Assembly: GCA_020636275.1 (NCBI GenBank)
Contig: JACJYD010000004.1
Coordinates: 62,001 to 126,000, forward strand
Length of the DNA stretch: 64,000 bases
Direction: 5' to 3'
DNA from: Lewinellaceae bacterium
GTDB lineage: Bacteria > Bacteroidota > Bacteroidia > Chitinophagales > Saprospiraceae
Shown here piece by piece: positions 34,059 through 41,818 of the stretch. A model generated the notes under the pieces. It did no database searches, had not been told where the DNA came from, and worked only from the letters and a program-made list of their open reading frames with translations. A program made the position numbers and the translations under genes. Position 1 is the stretch's first letter. Every line of letters begins with the position of its first letter.

Positions 34059-34095
34059 AGAAGAAGGGAAGAGGCGCGGCCTCTTCCCTTCTTCT
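34059..34095 (-). terminator. Terminator of the secreted asparagine synthetase B-like gene
   Basis: AGAAGAAGGGAAGAGGC and its exact complement GCCTCTTCCCTTCTTCT form a 17-pair stem around GCG. On the minus strand the stem is followed by CTTTTTTTATAA, a good U-run, so it ends the gene whose stop is at 34139. Confidence 0.93.
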
Positions 34096-34138
34096 AAATC
34101 CCTTGTTTTTACAGCATTTTTTTCAAACTTGAGTCATC

Positions 34139-35419
34139 CTACGTTTTTTGTTTCTTCTTTTTGGCCGCCGGGAACAGTACATTATTCAAAATGAGGCGGT
34201 AGCCGGGCGAATTGGGGTGCAGGCTCAGGTCGGTTTCCGGATCGTTGACGAAATGCCGGTAATCCTCCGGATCGTGGCCGCCGTAGAAGGTCCAGGTGCC
34301 TTCACCCATGGTACCGTGGATGTAGCGGGCTTCACCGGCCGGCTTGTTCTCGCCCAGGATCAGCACGTTCGGCTTGATGAAGTTATCCCGGAAAGCCGTC
34401 GTCTGTCCCATAAAACCCTTGACCGTCCGGGTGTGGCATTGGGTCAGCATAGTCGGCACGGGATCCCATTTTGCGGAAAAGTCGAAGAGGGTGAAATAGT
34501 CCTGTTCCGGAGGCACGTTCCGGCCGTAGTTGTTATCGATCGATGAAAATTCGTACTCCAGGGGGTTTTTCGACAATTCGAAGTTTTCGAAGGCAAAACA
34601 GTTGGTAAAATCGAGCTTGGACTGGGCATCGGGGTCGGCCGGGTCTCCGTCATAATAGGCGGCGCAGATGTCGACCCCATCGGCAGCCAGGGCGATATCG
34701 TAGGTGTCGGTTGCCGAGCACATGGCGAACATAAATCCCCCGCCAACCACAAACTCCCGGATCTTCTTGACCACTGCCAGTTTGAGCTGCGAAACCTTTT
34801 CAAACCCATTTTCGTGCGCCAGTTGTTCCATCCGGGCCACGTGTTCCTTATACCACGGGAAATTGTGGTAAGAGCTGTAAAAACGGCCATATTGCCCGGT
34901 AAAATCCTCGTGGTGCAGGTGAAGCCAGTCGTACTCGGCGAGCCGGTCGTCGAGCACTTCATTGTCGTAAAGGGTTTCATAAGGGATCTCGGCATAGGTG
35001 AGCACCAGGGTCACCGCATCGTCCCAGGGTTGTATCCGCTCTCCTTTCTGATTGAAATCAGGCGTGTAGACCGCAATTTTCGGGGCCTTTTCGAGCTTGA
35101 TGGCATCCATATTTACCTCCGGGTCGTTGATCTCCGCCAGGATCTGATTGAAGGCCGCGTCGGGAATGATCTCATAGGCGACGCCCCGGGTCTTGCATTC
35201 TTTCTCAAACAAGACATTGTGCTGGAAGGCAAAACTGCCGCCCCGGTAGTTCAACAGCCACCAGGCTTCCACGCCGTTCTCCAATACCCAATAAGTGATC
35301 CCGTAGGCCTTGAGGTGGTCGGTTTGCGTCTCCGCATCCATGGGTAGCAACATATAGGCCGCCCGGGCGTTAGGCAATAGAAAGAATAGTCCTAGCGCAA
35401 AAATCAAAATCTTCTTCAT
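34139..35419 (-). CDS. Secreted protein of the family commonly labelled 'asparagine synthetase B'
   Basis: I start at MKKILIFALGLFFLLPNARA, a signal peptide; an upstream in-frame ATG adds 22 unlikely residues. The 426-residue product resembles Bacteroidetes proteins annotated as asparagine synthetase B (mature start YMLLPMDAETQTDHLKAYG), but it has neither the N-terminal Cys nucleophile of a glutaminase nor the ATP-pyrophosphatase loop of a real synthetase, and it is exported. Middle segments (GQYGRFYSSYHNFPWYKEH, GGGFMFAMCSATDTYDIALA) and WTFYGGHDPEDYRHFV look like a glutamine amidotransferase-like or ThuA-like alpha/beta fold. Function unknown. It ends in a strong terminator. Confidence 0.72.
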   Translation of the reverse strand: MKKILIFALGLFFLLPNARAAYMLLPMDAETQTDHLKAYGITYWVLENGVEAWWLLNYRGGSFAFQHNVLFEKECKTRGVAYEIIPDAAFNQILAEINDPEVNMDAIKLEKAPKIAVYTPDFNQKGERIQPWDDAVTLVLTYAEIPYETLYDNEVLDDRLAEYDWLHLHHEDFTGQYGRFYSSYHNFPWYKEHVARMEQLAHENGFEKVSQLKLAVVKKIREFVVGGGFMFAMCSATDTYDIALAADGVDICAAYYDGDPADPDAQSKLDFTNCFAFENFELSKNPLEYEFSSIDNNYGRNVPPEQDYFTLFDFSAKWDPVPTMLTQCHTRTVKGFMGQTTAFRDNFIKPNVLILGENKPAGEARYIHGTMGEGTWTFYGGHDPEDYRHFVNDPETDLSLHPNSPGYRLILNNVLFPAAKKKKQKT

Positions 35420-35512
35420 TACATGGTCTTTTAATCTTAACAGGGATTTCTGCGATCGCAGAAATCCTCCTAATATGTCCATCAACTCACTTAAGTTCTA
35501 TGACATAATTAA

Positions 35513-35582
35513 TTTATAAACACTGCGGCCGGTGGCCGCAGTGTTTATAAACATATTTCGCCGCCTCCGGCGGCGAAATATG
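35513..35582. repeat. Two adjacent long perfect hairpins in a divergent gene gap
   Basis: The first (35513-35551) pairs TTTATAAACACTGCGGCC with its exact complement around GGT (18 pairs); the second (35552-35582) pairs CATATTTCGCCGCC with GGCGGCGAAATATG around TCC (14 pairs). They abut with no spacer. The rest of the 322-bp gap 35420-35741 is AT-rich with no clear promoter match. Being between divergent genes they cannot be terminators for either. Confidence 0.9.
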
Positions 35583-35741
35583 CTTGATTAATATTGTCAC
35601 ATCACTTACAAACAACGAAAGTAAACATTTTGAAGTATTTTGAAATTAATGGAAAACACCACCATCGTTCTCAATTAATTTCACCAGACCTTGTCGTTCC
35701 CGTTTGGAGCCGTTAATTTCACGGCGCAAAAAAATTCAGGC

Positions 35742-37841
35742 ATGCAGCAACTGACCTTTCAATATCCTTCCTGGTATCTCGTCCTTTGTATTTTCCTTGG
35801 GCTGGTGTACGCGGGCGTCCTCTACTTTCGGAACCCGACCTTCCGCGACCAATCGCCCTGGCTGAGTATCGGGTTGGGCCTGTTGCGCTTTCTGGCCGTC
35901 GCCCTGATCAGCATTCTGCTGCTGGACCCCATCCTGCGCATTCTGCAGACCGACACCAAGAAGCCGGTAGTGGTCATCGCCCAGGATGTTTCCGAATCCG
36001 TGGGCGCGACCCTCAAGGGGGAAGCCCGGAAACAATACGAAACGGAGCTGAACAACCTGACGGAGACCTTGCAAAAGGACTACGAGGTCGCCACCTATTC
36101 CTTCGGCACGGAATTCCGTGAAGGCCTCGACACTTCGTTTTCCGATAAATCCAGCAACCTCTCCGAAGCGCTTCGAGGGATCTACGACCTGTACAGCAAC
36201 CAGAACCTCGGCGCCGTGATCCTGGCTACCGACGGCATTTTCAACGAGGGAAGCAATCCTATCTACACCCACTCCAAGTTGAATGCACCGGTCTACACCA
36301 TCGCCCTGGGCGATACCATCCCCAAACGGGATGCCATTCTCAGGCGGGTCTTTCACAACCAGATCGCTTATCTCGGCGACCAATTCGTCGTGCAGGTCGA
36401 CATCGGCGCCCGCAATTGCGCCGGCGCCAACCCGGTGGTGACCATCTACCAGGTGCAGGCCGACCAGGTGCAATCCCTCCAACAGATCCCGCTGTCCATC
36501 GGCACTGAAAACTTTTTCCAAACGGTCGAATTCACGCTCAGCGCCACCGCCGCGGGGGTGCAGCGCTACCGGATTCAACTGAGCGCTGTTCCCGGCGAAG
36601 CCAGCACGGCCAACAACGTTCGCGAATTCTACATCGATGTGCTCGACTCCCGGCAGAAGATCCTGTTGCTGGCCAATGCCCCCCATCCCGACCTTGCCGC
36701 CCTGAAACAATCCATCCTGCGCAACAAGAACTACTCGGTCGATATCGCCTACCTCCAGGACCTCAAGGTTAAACCCGAAGATTACGACCTGGTTGTATTC
36801 CATCAGTTGCCCAGCCGTACCCAGGATATTACCCGGATCCTCGACCAATTGAACCGGCGGAAAATTTCCAGGCTGTTCATCGGCGGTACACAAACCCAAT
36901 ATCAACGCCTGAACCGGGACCAGTCTCAACTGGAAGTGACGACCAGCGGAACCAGCAACAACGATGTACAAGCCCTGTTCAACCCGGGGTTCAGCCTCTT
37001 CACCGTCAGCGAGGACTTGCGCAAGCAATTGCCCCAATTCGCCCCCCTGGTGGCTCCCTTCGGCGACTTCAAAGCCTCGCCCAGCAGCCAGATCCTGCTC
37101 TTTCAGCGCATCGGACGGGTGGAGACCCAGTATCCCCTGCTTGTATTGGGTGAGGAAAACGGCATCAAAACCGGGGTGCTGGCCGCGGAAGGCCTGTGGA
37201 AATGGCGGCTGTTCGATTACATGCAACACGAAAACCACGATCTGTTCGACGAGTTGACCGGAAAGATCATCCAATACCTCAGCCTCAAGGAAGACAAACG
37301 GCGCTTCCGCATTACTCCGAGCAAAACCATATTCTCCGAAACCGACGCTGTGGTCTTCGACGCCGAATTGTACAACGAGAGTTTCGAGCTCGTCAACGAT
37401 CCGGATGTGTTGCTGACCATTACCGATGAAGAGAATCGCCAGTACAATTATACCTTCGACAAGTCGGGGAAGACCTACACCCTCAACGCAGGCATCCTGC
37501 CGCCGGGCTCCTACCGGTACAGGGGACAAGTAAACCGGAATGGCGAGCCCCTCACGTTTGAGGGACAGTTCAGCGTGCAGCCCGTCCAGTTGGAATTGTA
37601 TGAAACCACGGCCAATCACGGATTGCTCCGCCTGTTGAGCCGCGAATACGGCGGCGAATTGCGCTATGCCGACCAGTTGGCCCAACTTCCCTCGGAACTG
37701 GCCCAATTGAGCAATCTCAAACCGGTCATTTACCAGAGCACCCGCACCCAAACCGTGCTCCACTTCCGTTGGATCTTCGCCGTGCTGGCCTTCCTCCTCT
37801 TCCTGGAGTGGTTCCTGCGGCGCTATTTCGGGGCTTATTGA
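35742..37841 (+). CDS. VWA-like-domain inner-membrane protein
   Basis: Start taken at MQQLTFQYPSWYLVLCIFLG; the codons before it are not protein-like. The 699-residue product has two N-terminal membrane segments (residues about 9-28 and 42-64), then a von Willebrand A-like region (VVVIAQDVSESVG near 78, NLGAVILATDGIFNEGSNPI near 170), a long extracytoplasmic middle and a C-terminal membrane segment (WIFAVLAFLLFLEWFLRRYF). This is the layout of large Bacteroidetes membrane proteins often found with MoxR ATPase and DUF58 genes, but no such partners are present here. The MIDAS motif is incomplete (DVSES instead of DxSxS), so metal binding is uncertain. Role unknown. Confidence 0.78.
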   Translation: MQQLTFQYPSWYLVLCIFLGLVYAGVLYFRNPTFRDQSPWLSIGLGLLRFLAVALISILLLDPILRILQTDTKKPVVVIAQDVSESVGATLKGEARKQYETELNNLTETLQKDYEVATYSFGTEFREGLDTSFSDKSSNLSEALRGIYDLYSNQNLGAVILATDGIFNEGSNPIYTHSKLNAPVYTIALGDTIPKRDAILRRVFHNQIAYLGDQFVVQVDIGARNCAGANPVVTIYQVQADQVQSLQQIPLSIGTENFFQTVEFTLSATAAGVQRYRIQLSAVPGEASTANNVREFYIDVLDSRQKILLLANAPHPDLAALKQSILRNKNYSVDIAYLQDLKVKPEDYDLVVFHQLPSRTQDITRILDQLNRRKISRLFIGGTQTQYQRLNRDQSQLEVTTSGTSNNDVQALFNPGFSLFTVSEDLRKQLPQFAPLVAPFGDFKASPSSQILLFQRIGRVETQYPLLVLGEENGIKTGVLAAEGLWKWRLFDYMQHENHDLFDELTGKIIQYLSLKEDKRRFRITPSKTIFSETDAVVFDAELYNESFELVNDPDVLLTITDEENRQYNYTFDKSGKTYTLNAGILPPGSYRYRGQVNRNGEPLTFEGQFSVQPVQLELYETTANHGLLRLLSREYGGELRYADQLAQLPSELAQLSNLKPVIYQSTRTQTVLHFRWIFAVLAFLLFLEWFLRRYFGAY

Positions 37842-37850
37842 TCCATACAT

Positions 37851-37888
37851 AAAAAAAGCAGGTCCCTTGTGGGGGACCTGCTTTTTTT
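37851..37888. terminator. Bidirectional terminator
   Basis: A7-GCAGGTCCC, loop TTGTGG, GGGACCTGC-T7: 16 pairs with A and T runs on both sides, between the converging VWA-like and PUR-protein genes. Confidence 0.95.
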
Positions 37889-37903
37889 ATTCGATCAAAA
37901 ATC

Positions 37904-38296
37904 CTACCAGTCTATTTCATCATCGCTCTCCACTTTCCGGGGGGAGCTGGTGGAAACGCCGTTGTTCTCCTCCCCTTCTTCATTCATTCTGGCCTCCCAT
38001 TCCTCCTGCCGGCGGGTAAATTCGTCATAGTCGTAGTTTGGCATCAATTCGGTCTTCACGTAGTTGATCACGTCTTCCAAACTCGAGATGAAGCGGTTGA
38101 AATCTTCTTTATAGAGGAAGATCTTGTGCCGCTCATATCCATCCCCATTGAAGCGCTTGGTACTCTCCGTGAGCGTCAGGTAAAAGTCGTCGCCTTTCGT
38201 CTGACGCACGTCGAAGAAATAGGTCCTCCTCCGGCCGGCCTTGACCGACTTGGAATAAACACTGTCTGGTTTGTTTGAATTTTTCTCGTTATCCAC
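37904..38296 (-). CDS. PUR-family DNA/RNA-binding protein (DUF3276)
   Basis: The PUR domain is clear: SVKAGRRRTYFFDVRQTKGDDFYLTLTEST, then RHKIFLYKEDFNRFISSLEDVINYV, followed by an acidic tail ending ESDDEIDW. I start at a GTG (38296), giving 130 residues (V/M-DNEKNSNKPDS); the longer ATG frame would begin with a hydrophobic stretch that covers the promoter-like TACATTTG and runs into the exporter gene. PUR proteins bind single-stranded nucleic acid and are near-universal in Bacteroidetes and spirochaetes. The target here is unknown. Confidence 0.88.
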   Translation of the reverse strand: MDNEKNSNKPDSVYSKSVKAGRRRTYFFDVRQTKGDDFYLTLTESTKRFNGDGYERHKIFLYKEDFNRFISSLEDVINYVKTELMPNYDYDEFTRRQEEWEARMNEEGEENNGVSTSSPRKVESDDEIDW

Positions 38297-38336
38297 TTTA
38301 CTCCCTTTTTGTGAATTAAAAAGTTGGCCTCTTACG

Positions 38337-38344
38337 CAAATGTA
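38337..38344 (-). promoter_or_regulatory. -7 box upstream of the PUR-protein gene
   Basis: TACATTTG on the minus strand fits TAnnTTTG exactly; no -33 element at the usual distance. It lies 40 bases before the proposed GTG start and inside the longer alternative frame, which argues for the GTG. Confidence 0.5.
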
Positions 38345-38384
38345 AAACATTAAACAAAAAATAAAAATTTGAGGAGGGCCATTT

Positions 38385-40172
38385 TTAAACATCCACTTCG
38401 TCTTCCGAACGTTGCCGTTCGAAAAGGTCGGCGTAGTAGCCGCCTCGCTGCAACAACTCCTCGTGGGTGCCTTCTTCGACGATATGGCCGTGTTCGAGCA
38501 CGATGATCTTGTCGAATTGGAGAAGGGAGTATATCCGGTGGGTAATGATGATAGCCGTTTTGTCTGCCAGTTCTTCCTCCAGGTAACCGAGGATCTTTTT
38601 TTCCGTATTGGTATCCACTGCCGAGAGGCAGTCGTCGAGGATGACGATATCCGGATGTTTGATCAAGGCGCGGGCGATGGAAAGGCGCTGTTTCTGTCCG
38701 CCGGACAGGGTCACTCCACGCTCTCCCACCAGGGTTTCAAACCCCTCCGACAGTTCGACGATATCCTCATAAACCGCTGCATGGCGGGCAAATTTCTGGA
38801 TCTCCGACCAGGTGGCGTTGGAATTGCCAAAAGCGATGTTGTTGGCTACCGAATCGGAAAAAAGGAATACATCCTGTGGGACATACCCGATCCGTTGCCG
38901 GAGATTGGCCAGGTCCAGTTCCCGGATGTCTTTTTCGTCGAGACGGATCGACCCTTCGGTCACATCGTACATCCGCACCATGAGATCGGCCAGAGAGGTT
39001 TTACCGGAGCCCGTGCGGCCGATCACCGCCATCTTCTGGCCCGGCCGGAGCGAAAAGGAGACCTTGTCAAGCGCGCGGATCCCGGTATCCGGATACACGA
39101 AGGTGACGTTGTCGAAGACCACATTACCCTGGAAGGGATGGGGATCGGTCACCGGACTCTGGATCGCGGGTTGGGTTTCCAGAAACTCGTTGATCCTCCG
39201 TTGGGAAGCCGCGGCCTGCTGCACGATGGAGGCGATCCAACCAATGGAGGTCACCGGCCAGGTGAGCATATTCACGTAAATGACGAATTCGGCGATATTA
39301 CCCGTAGTGATCTTCCCGTTGATGACCTGCAAGCCTCCGATGTATACTGTAATGATCGTGCTGGCCCCGATGAGCAGCAACATGATCGGGAAAAACATGG
39401 CATCCACCTTGGCCAGCTGGAGGGCCTTTTCCTTATACACCTCACTCTGTTCGGCAAAATATTTGCCCATGAAGCGCTCCTGGACATACGATTTGACCAC
39501 CCGAATACCCGAGTAGACCTCCTGAGCGACCGAATTCAGATGCGCCAACTGGCGCTGGATCACCGTGCTGCGCTTGTTGATCAGGTCGCTTACGTAATAG
39601 ATCGAAACCGACAACAAAGGCAGGGGCGCCAGGCAGTACAAGGTCAGCTCCCAACTCACCGAGAACATGGCGTAAATGACCAGCACGAAAAGGGTGACGA
39701 GGTTGATCCCGTACAAAACGGCAGGCCCGAGATAGGTGCGCACTTTCGACACATCCTCCGTGATGCGCGACATGAGGTCGCCCGTATTGTTTCGCTTGTA
39801 AAAGGCCAGGTGCAGCTTTTCATAATGCCCGAAGATTTCCTTGCGCAAATCGTATTCGATCAGGCGGGACATCACTACGATCGTTTGCCGCATGAAATAC
39901 ATGAACAAGCCCATCACCAGGGCCAGAAAGAGCACCAGGGCGCCGAAGAATAACAACACACCTCCCAACTCCCGGAAGAAATCGGCCTGAAGAGGAGAAC
40001 CGTCAAATTGGCGATACAAGTGAATATTATCCACGACCAGGTCGAGGGCATCTCGAATGACCTGCGGTTGGAGCACCCGGAAATAATTGGACGCCGCCAC
40101 AAAGATCGTACCCCAGATCAGTAGTCTCCGATACTGGAAAAAGTACTTATTTAGAAATCGCAGGTCTTTCAT
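38385..40172 (-). CDS. ABC exporter, fused permease and ATPase (MsbA-like)
   Basis: A 595-residue half-transporter: six membrane segments in residues about 15-310 (ABC transporter type 1 domain, with DLMSRITEDVSKVRTYLG typical of the lipid/drug exporters) and an ATPase domain from about 340 with Walker A GRTGSGKTSLADL, YVPQDVFLFSDSV, signature LSGGQKQRLSIARAL, Walker B IVILDDCLSAVD and H-loop IIITHR. It should act as a homodimer or with a second half-transporter in the inner membrane, exporting a lipid or other hydrophobic substrate. No neighbour reveals the substrate. The PUR-protein gene follows downstream. Confidence 0.92.
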   Translation of the reverse strand: MKDLRFLNKYFFQYRRLLIWGTIFVAASNYFRVLQPQVIRDALDLVVDNIHLYRQFDGSPLQADFFRELGGVLLFFGALVLFLALVMGLFMYFMRQTIVVMSRLIEYDLRKEIFGHYEKLHLAFYKRNNTGDLMSRITEDVSKVRTYLGPAVLYGINLVTLFVLVIYAMFSVSWELTLYCLAPLPLLSVSIYYVSDLINKRSTVIQRQLAHLNSVAQEVYSGIRVVKSYVQERFMGKYFAEQSEVYKEKALQLAKVDAMFFPIMLLLIGASTIITVYIGGLQVINGKITTGNIAEFVIYVNMLTWPVTSIGWIASIVQQAAASQRRINEFLETQPAIQSPVTDPHPFQGNVVFDNVTFVYPDTGIRALDKVSFSLRPGQKMAVIGRTGSGKTSLADLMVRMYDVTEGSIRLDEKDIRELDLANLRQRIGYVPQDVFLFSDSVANNIAFGNSNATWSEIQKFARHAAVYEDIVELSEGFETLVGERGVTLSGGQKQRLSIARALIKHPDIVILDDCLSAVDTNTEKKILGYLEEELADKTAIIITHRIYSLLQFDKIIVLEHGHIVEEGTHEELLQRGGYYADLFERQRSEDEVDV

Positions 40173-40217
40173 AAATTTTCACTATAAACTCAATTTCCGC
40201 TGAATAAGTTGCGTCAA

Positions 40218-40264
40218 CAAAGGTAGGAATTTCCCCAAAAGCAGGAGAAAATGCCCTATCTTTG
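40218..40264. promoter_or_regulatory. Divergent -7 boxes for the exporter and fbp
   Basis: TACCTTTG on the minus strand (40218-40225) and TATCTTTG on the plus strand (40257-40264) both fit TAnnTTTG exactly and point away from each other in the gap between the two genes. Neither has a clear -33 element. The plus-strand box lies upstream of the fbp start I chose and inside a longer alternative frame. Confidence 0.55.
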
Positions 40265-40301
40265 GCCCAGCCAAATTATTTATCCTAACCAATACCTGGC
40301 C

Positions 40302-41324
40302 ATGACCACCACCACCAAGAACAGGATCACCACCCTGGACGAATTCATTATTAGACGACAAAAGGACTTCCCCTATGCTTCCGGTGAACTGACCGGGTTG
40401 TTGCGCGACATCGGCGTAGCGGCTAAGATCGTCAACCGCGAAGTCAACAAAGCCGGCCTGGTCAGCATCATCGGCGTAGCCGACAGCCAGAACGTCTCCG
40501 GCGACGAAGTCCAGAAACTCGACCTTTACGCCAACGAAAAACTCATCGAATGCCTCCAGAACAGCGGCGAATGCTGCGGGATCGCCTCCGAAGAAAATGA
40601 GGATTTCACGCCAATTCCCCCCATTTCCGGAAAAGCATCCAAATACGTCGTGGTCTTCGACCCTCTCGACGGCTCCTCCAATATCGATGTGAATGTATCG
40701 GTCGGCACCATCTTCGGCATTTACCGGCGAAAAAGCCCCGACGACGGCCCCTGCAACCTCGAGGATTTCCTCCAAAAAGGAACCGACCTCGTCGCTGCCG
40801 GATATGTTCTCTACGGCACCTCCACCCTCCTGGTCTACACGACCGGCCGCGGGGTGAACGGGTTTACCCTCGACCCCAGTATCGGCGAATTCTGCCTGTC
40901 GCACCGCGATATCCAGATCCCCGCCCGGGGCAGCCAGTACGCCGTCAACCAGGGTTACTACCTGAAATTCGACGTGGAAATGCGCCGCTACATCGACCAC
41001 TGTTCCGAAATGAACTTCAGCCTGCGCTACATCGGCTCCATGGTCTCCGATATCCACCGCATCCTGCTGAAAGGAGGGATCTTCCTCTACCCTCAAACCC
41101 GGAAATACCCACAGGGCAAACTCCGCCTCGTCTACGAATGCAATCCCCTGGCTTTCATCGTCGAACAAGCCGGCGGCAAAGCCCTCAGCGGCAACCTGGA
41201 ACGCATCCTCGATATGGAACCGCACAAGCTGCACCAACGAACCACCATCTCCGTGGGCTCTCCCGATATGGTCGATGAAATGAAAGAGTTTGTGGAGCGC
41301 TATAGCGCCGTTTCTTCCGATTAA
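40302..41324 (+). CDS. fbp: Class 1 fructose-1,6-bisphosphatase
   Basis: From MTTTTKNRITTLDEFI the protein has 340 residues, the normal length of FBPase I. The metal and phosphate sites are visible: IASEENEDF (Glu pair), VVVFDPLDGSSNIDVNVSVGTIFGIY near 125 (DPLDGSSN signature), YVLYGTSTLLVYTTG, YIGSMVSDIHRILLKGGIFLYP and EQAGGKALSG. It removes the 1-phosphate of fructose 1,6-bisphosphate in gluconeogenesis. A start 17 codons further upstream would read through the -7 box, so I reject it. It stands as a single gene. Confidence 0.97.
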   Translation: MTTTTKNRITTLDEFIIRRQKDFPYASGELTGLLRDIGVAAKIVNREVNKAGLVSIIGVADSQNVSGDEVQKLDLYANEKLIECLQNSGECCGIASEENEDFTPIPPISGKASKYVVVFDPLDGSSNIDVNVSVGTIFGIYRRKSPDDGPCNLEDFLQKGTDLVAAGYVLYGTSTLLVYTTGRGVNGFTLDPSIGEFCLSHRDIQIPARGSQYAVNQGYYLKFDVEMRRYIDHCSEMNFSLRYIGSMVSDIHRILLKGGIFLYPQTRKYPQGKLRLVYECNPLAFIVEQAGGKALSGNLERILDMEPHKLHQRTTISVGSPDMVDEMKEFVERYSAVSSD

Positions 41325-41397
41325 CATCCTTGGTTCCCGCAATAAATCTTATTTCTTGAAGGAGGTCATCGAAAAAGCCTCGTAGGGGGCAGGGCTG

Positions 41398-41489
41398 TTA
41401 AGTTCTAGCTATAGACCGCGCAAAGCCTGGCTTTTCCCGCGCCAAATAAATTTAGCGCACCAGTGGTGTGCCAAAATATTTTGGCACCA
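41398..41489. repeat. 92-bp dispersed repeat, copy 2
   Basis: Identical over 92 bp to 15634-15725, in the same orientation, with the palindrome GTGCCAAAATATTTTGGCAC near its right end. Just before it, GGCAGGG also matches the other copy. The long inverted arms of the first locus are not present here; a tandem array follows instead. Confidence 0.93.
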
Positions 41490-41500
41490 CGCTGCTTTAC

Positions 41501-41664
41501 CTCCTCTCTTAAAAAAATAGTCCCCGTTATTTACTCCGAGAGGAGAGGGTGCCTCGCACCCCCTCCTCTCTTAAAAAAATAGTTCCCGTTATTTACTCCG
41601 AGAGGAGAGGGTGCCTCGCACCCCCTCCTCTCTTAAAAAAATAGTTCCCGTTTAAACGGGAACT
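41501..41664. repeat. 62-bp tandem repeat ending in a 22-bp palindrome
   Basis: Units starting CTCCTCTCTTAAAAAAATAG begin at 41501, 41563 and 41625, exactly 62 bp apart; two are full and the third is cut short. Inside each unit AGAGGAG-AGGGTGC and GCACCC-CTCCTCTCT can pair around CTC, so every unit is a hairpin. The third ends in a perfect palindrome centred on CCCGTTTAAACGGG (41643-41664). The remainder of the 494-bp gap between fbp and the symporter gene shows no gene. Confidence 0.92.
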
Positions 41665-41818
41665 ACAACTTAAAAAACGCTCCGAGAAGGCGCTAACAAT
41701 GTCACCAGAAAAGGAAAATCCGGTGCAAGAAGAAAACCATTGCTAGCTATTAGCAAATATAAAATAGAATTTTGGAGAATGCAAAAGCGACAGGGGTTAA
41801 CCTTGAAATAATATGGAA

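Noticed and set aside
35736..37850. 704-codon minus-strand open frame
   Set aside because: Antisense of the VWA-like membrane protein; the plus-strand product has membrane segments and a terminator, the minus product has neither.
38412..39953. 513-codon plus-strand open frame
   Set aside because: Antisense to the ABC exporter, which carries all ATPase motifs.
41501..41664. CRISPR array
   Set aside because: The 62-bp units are identical over their full length, so there are no spacers.
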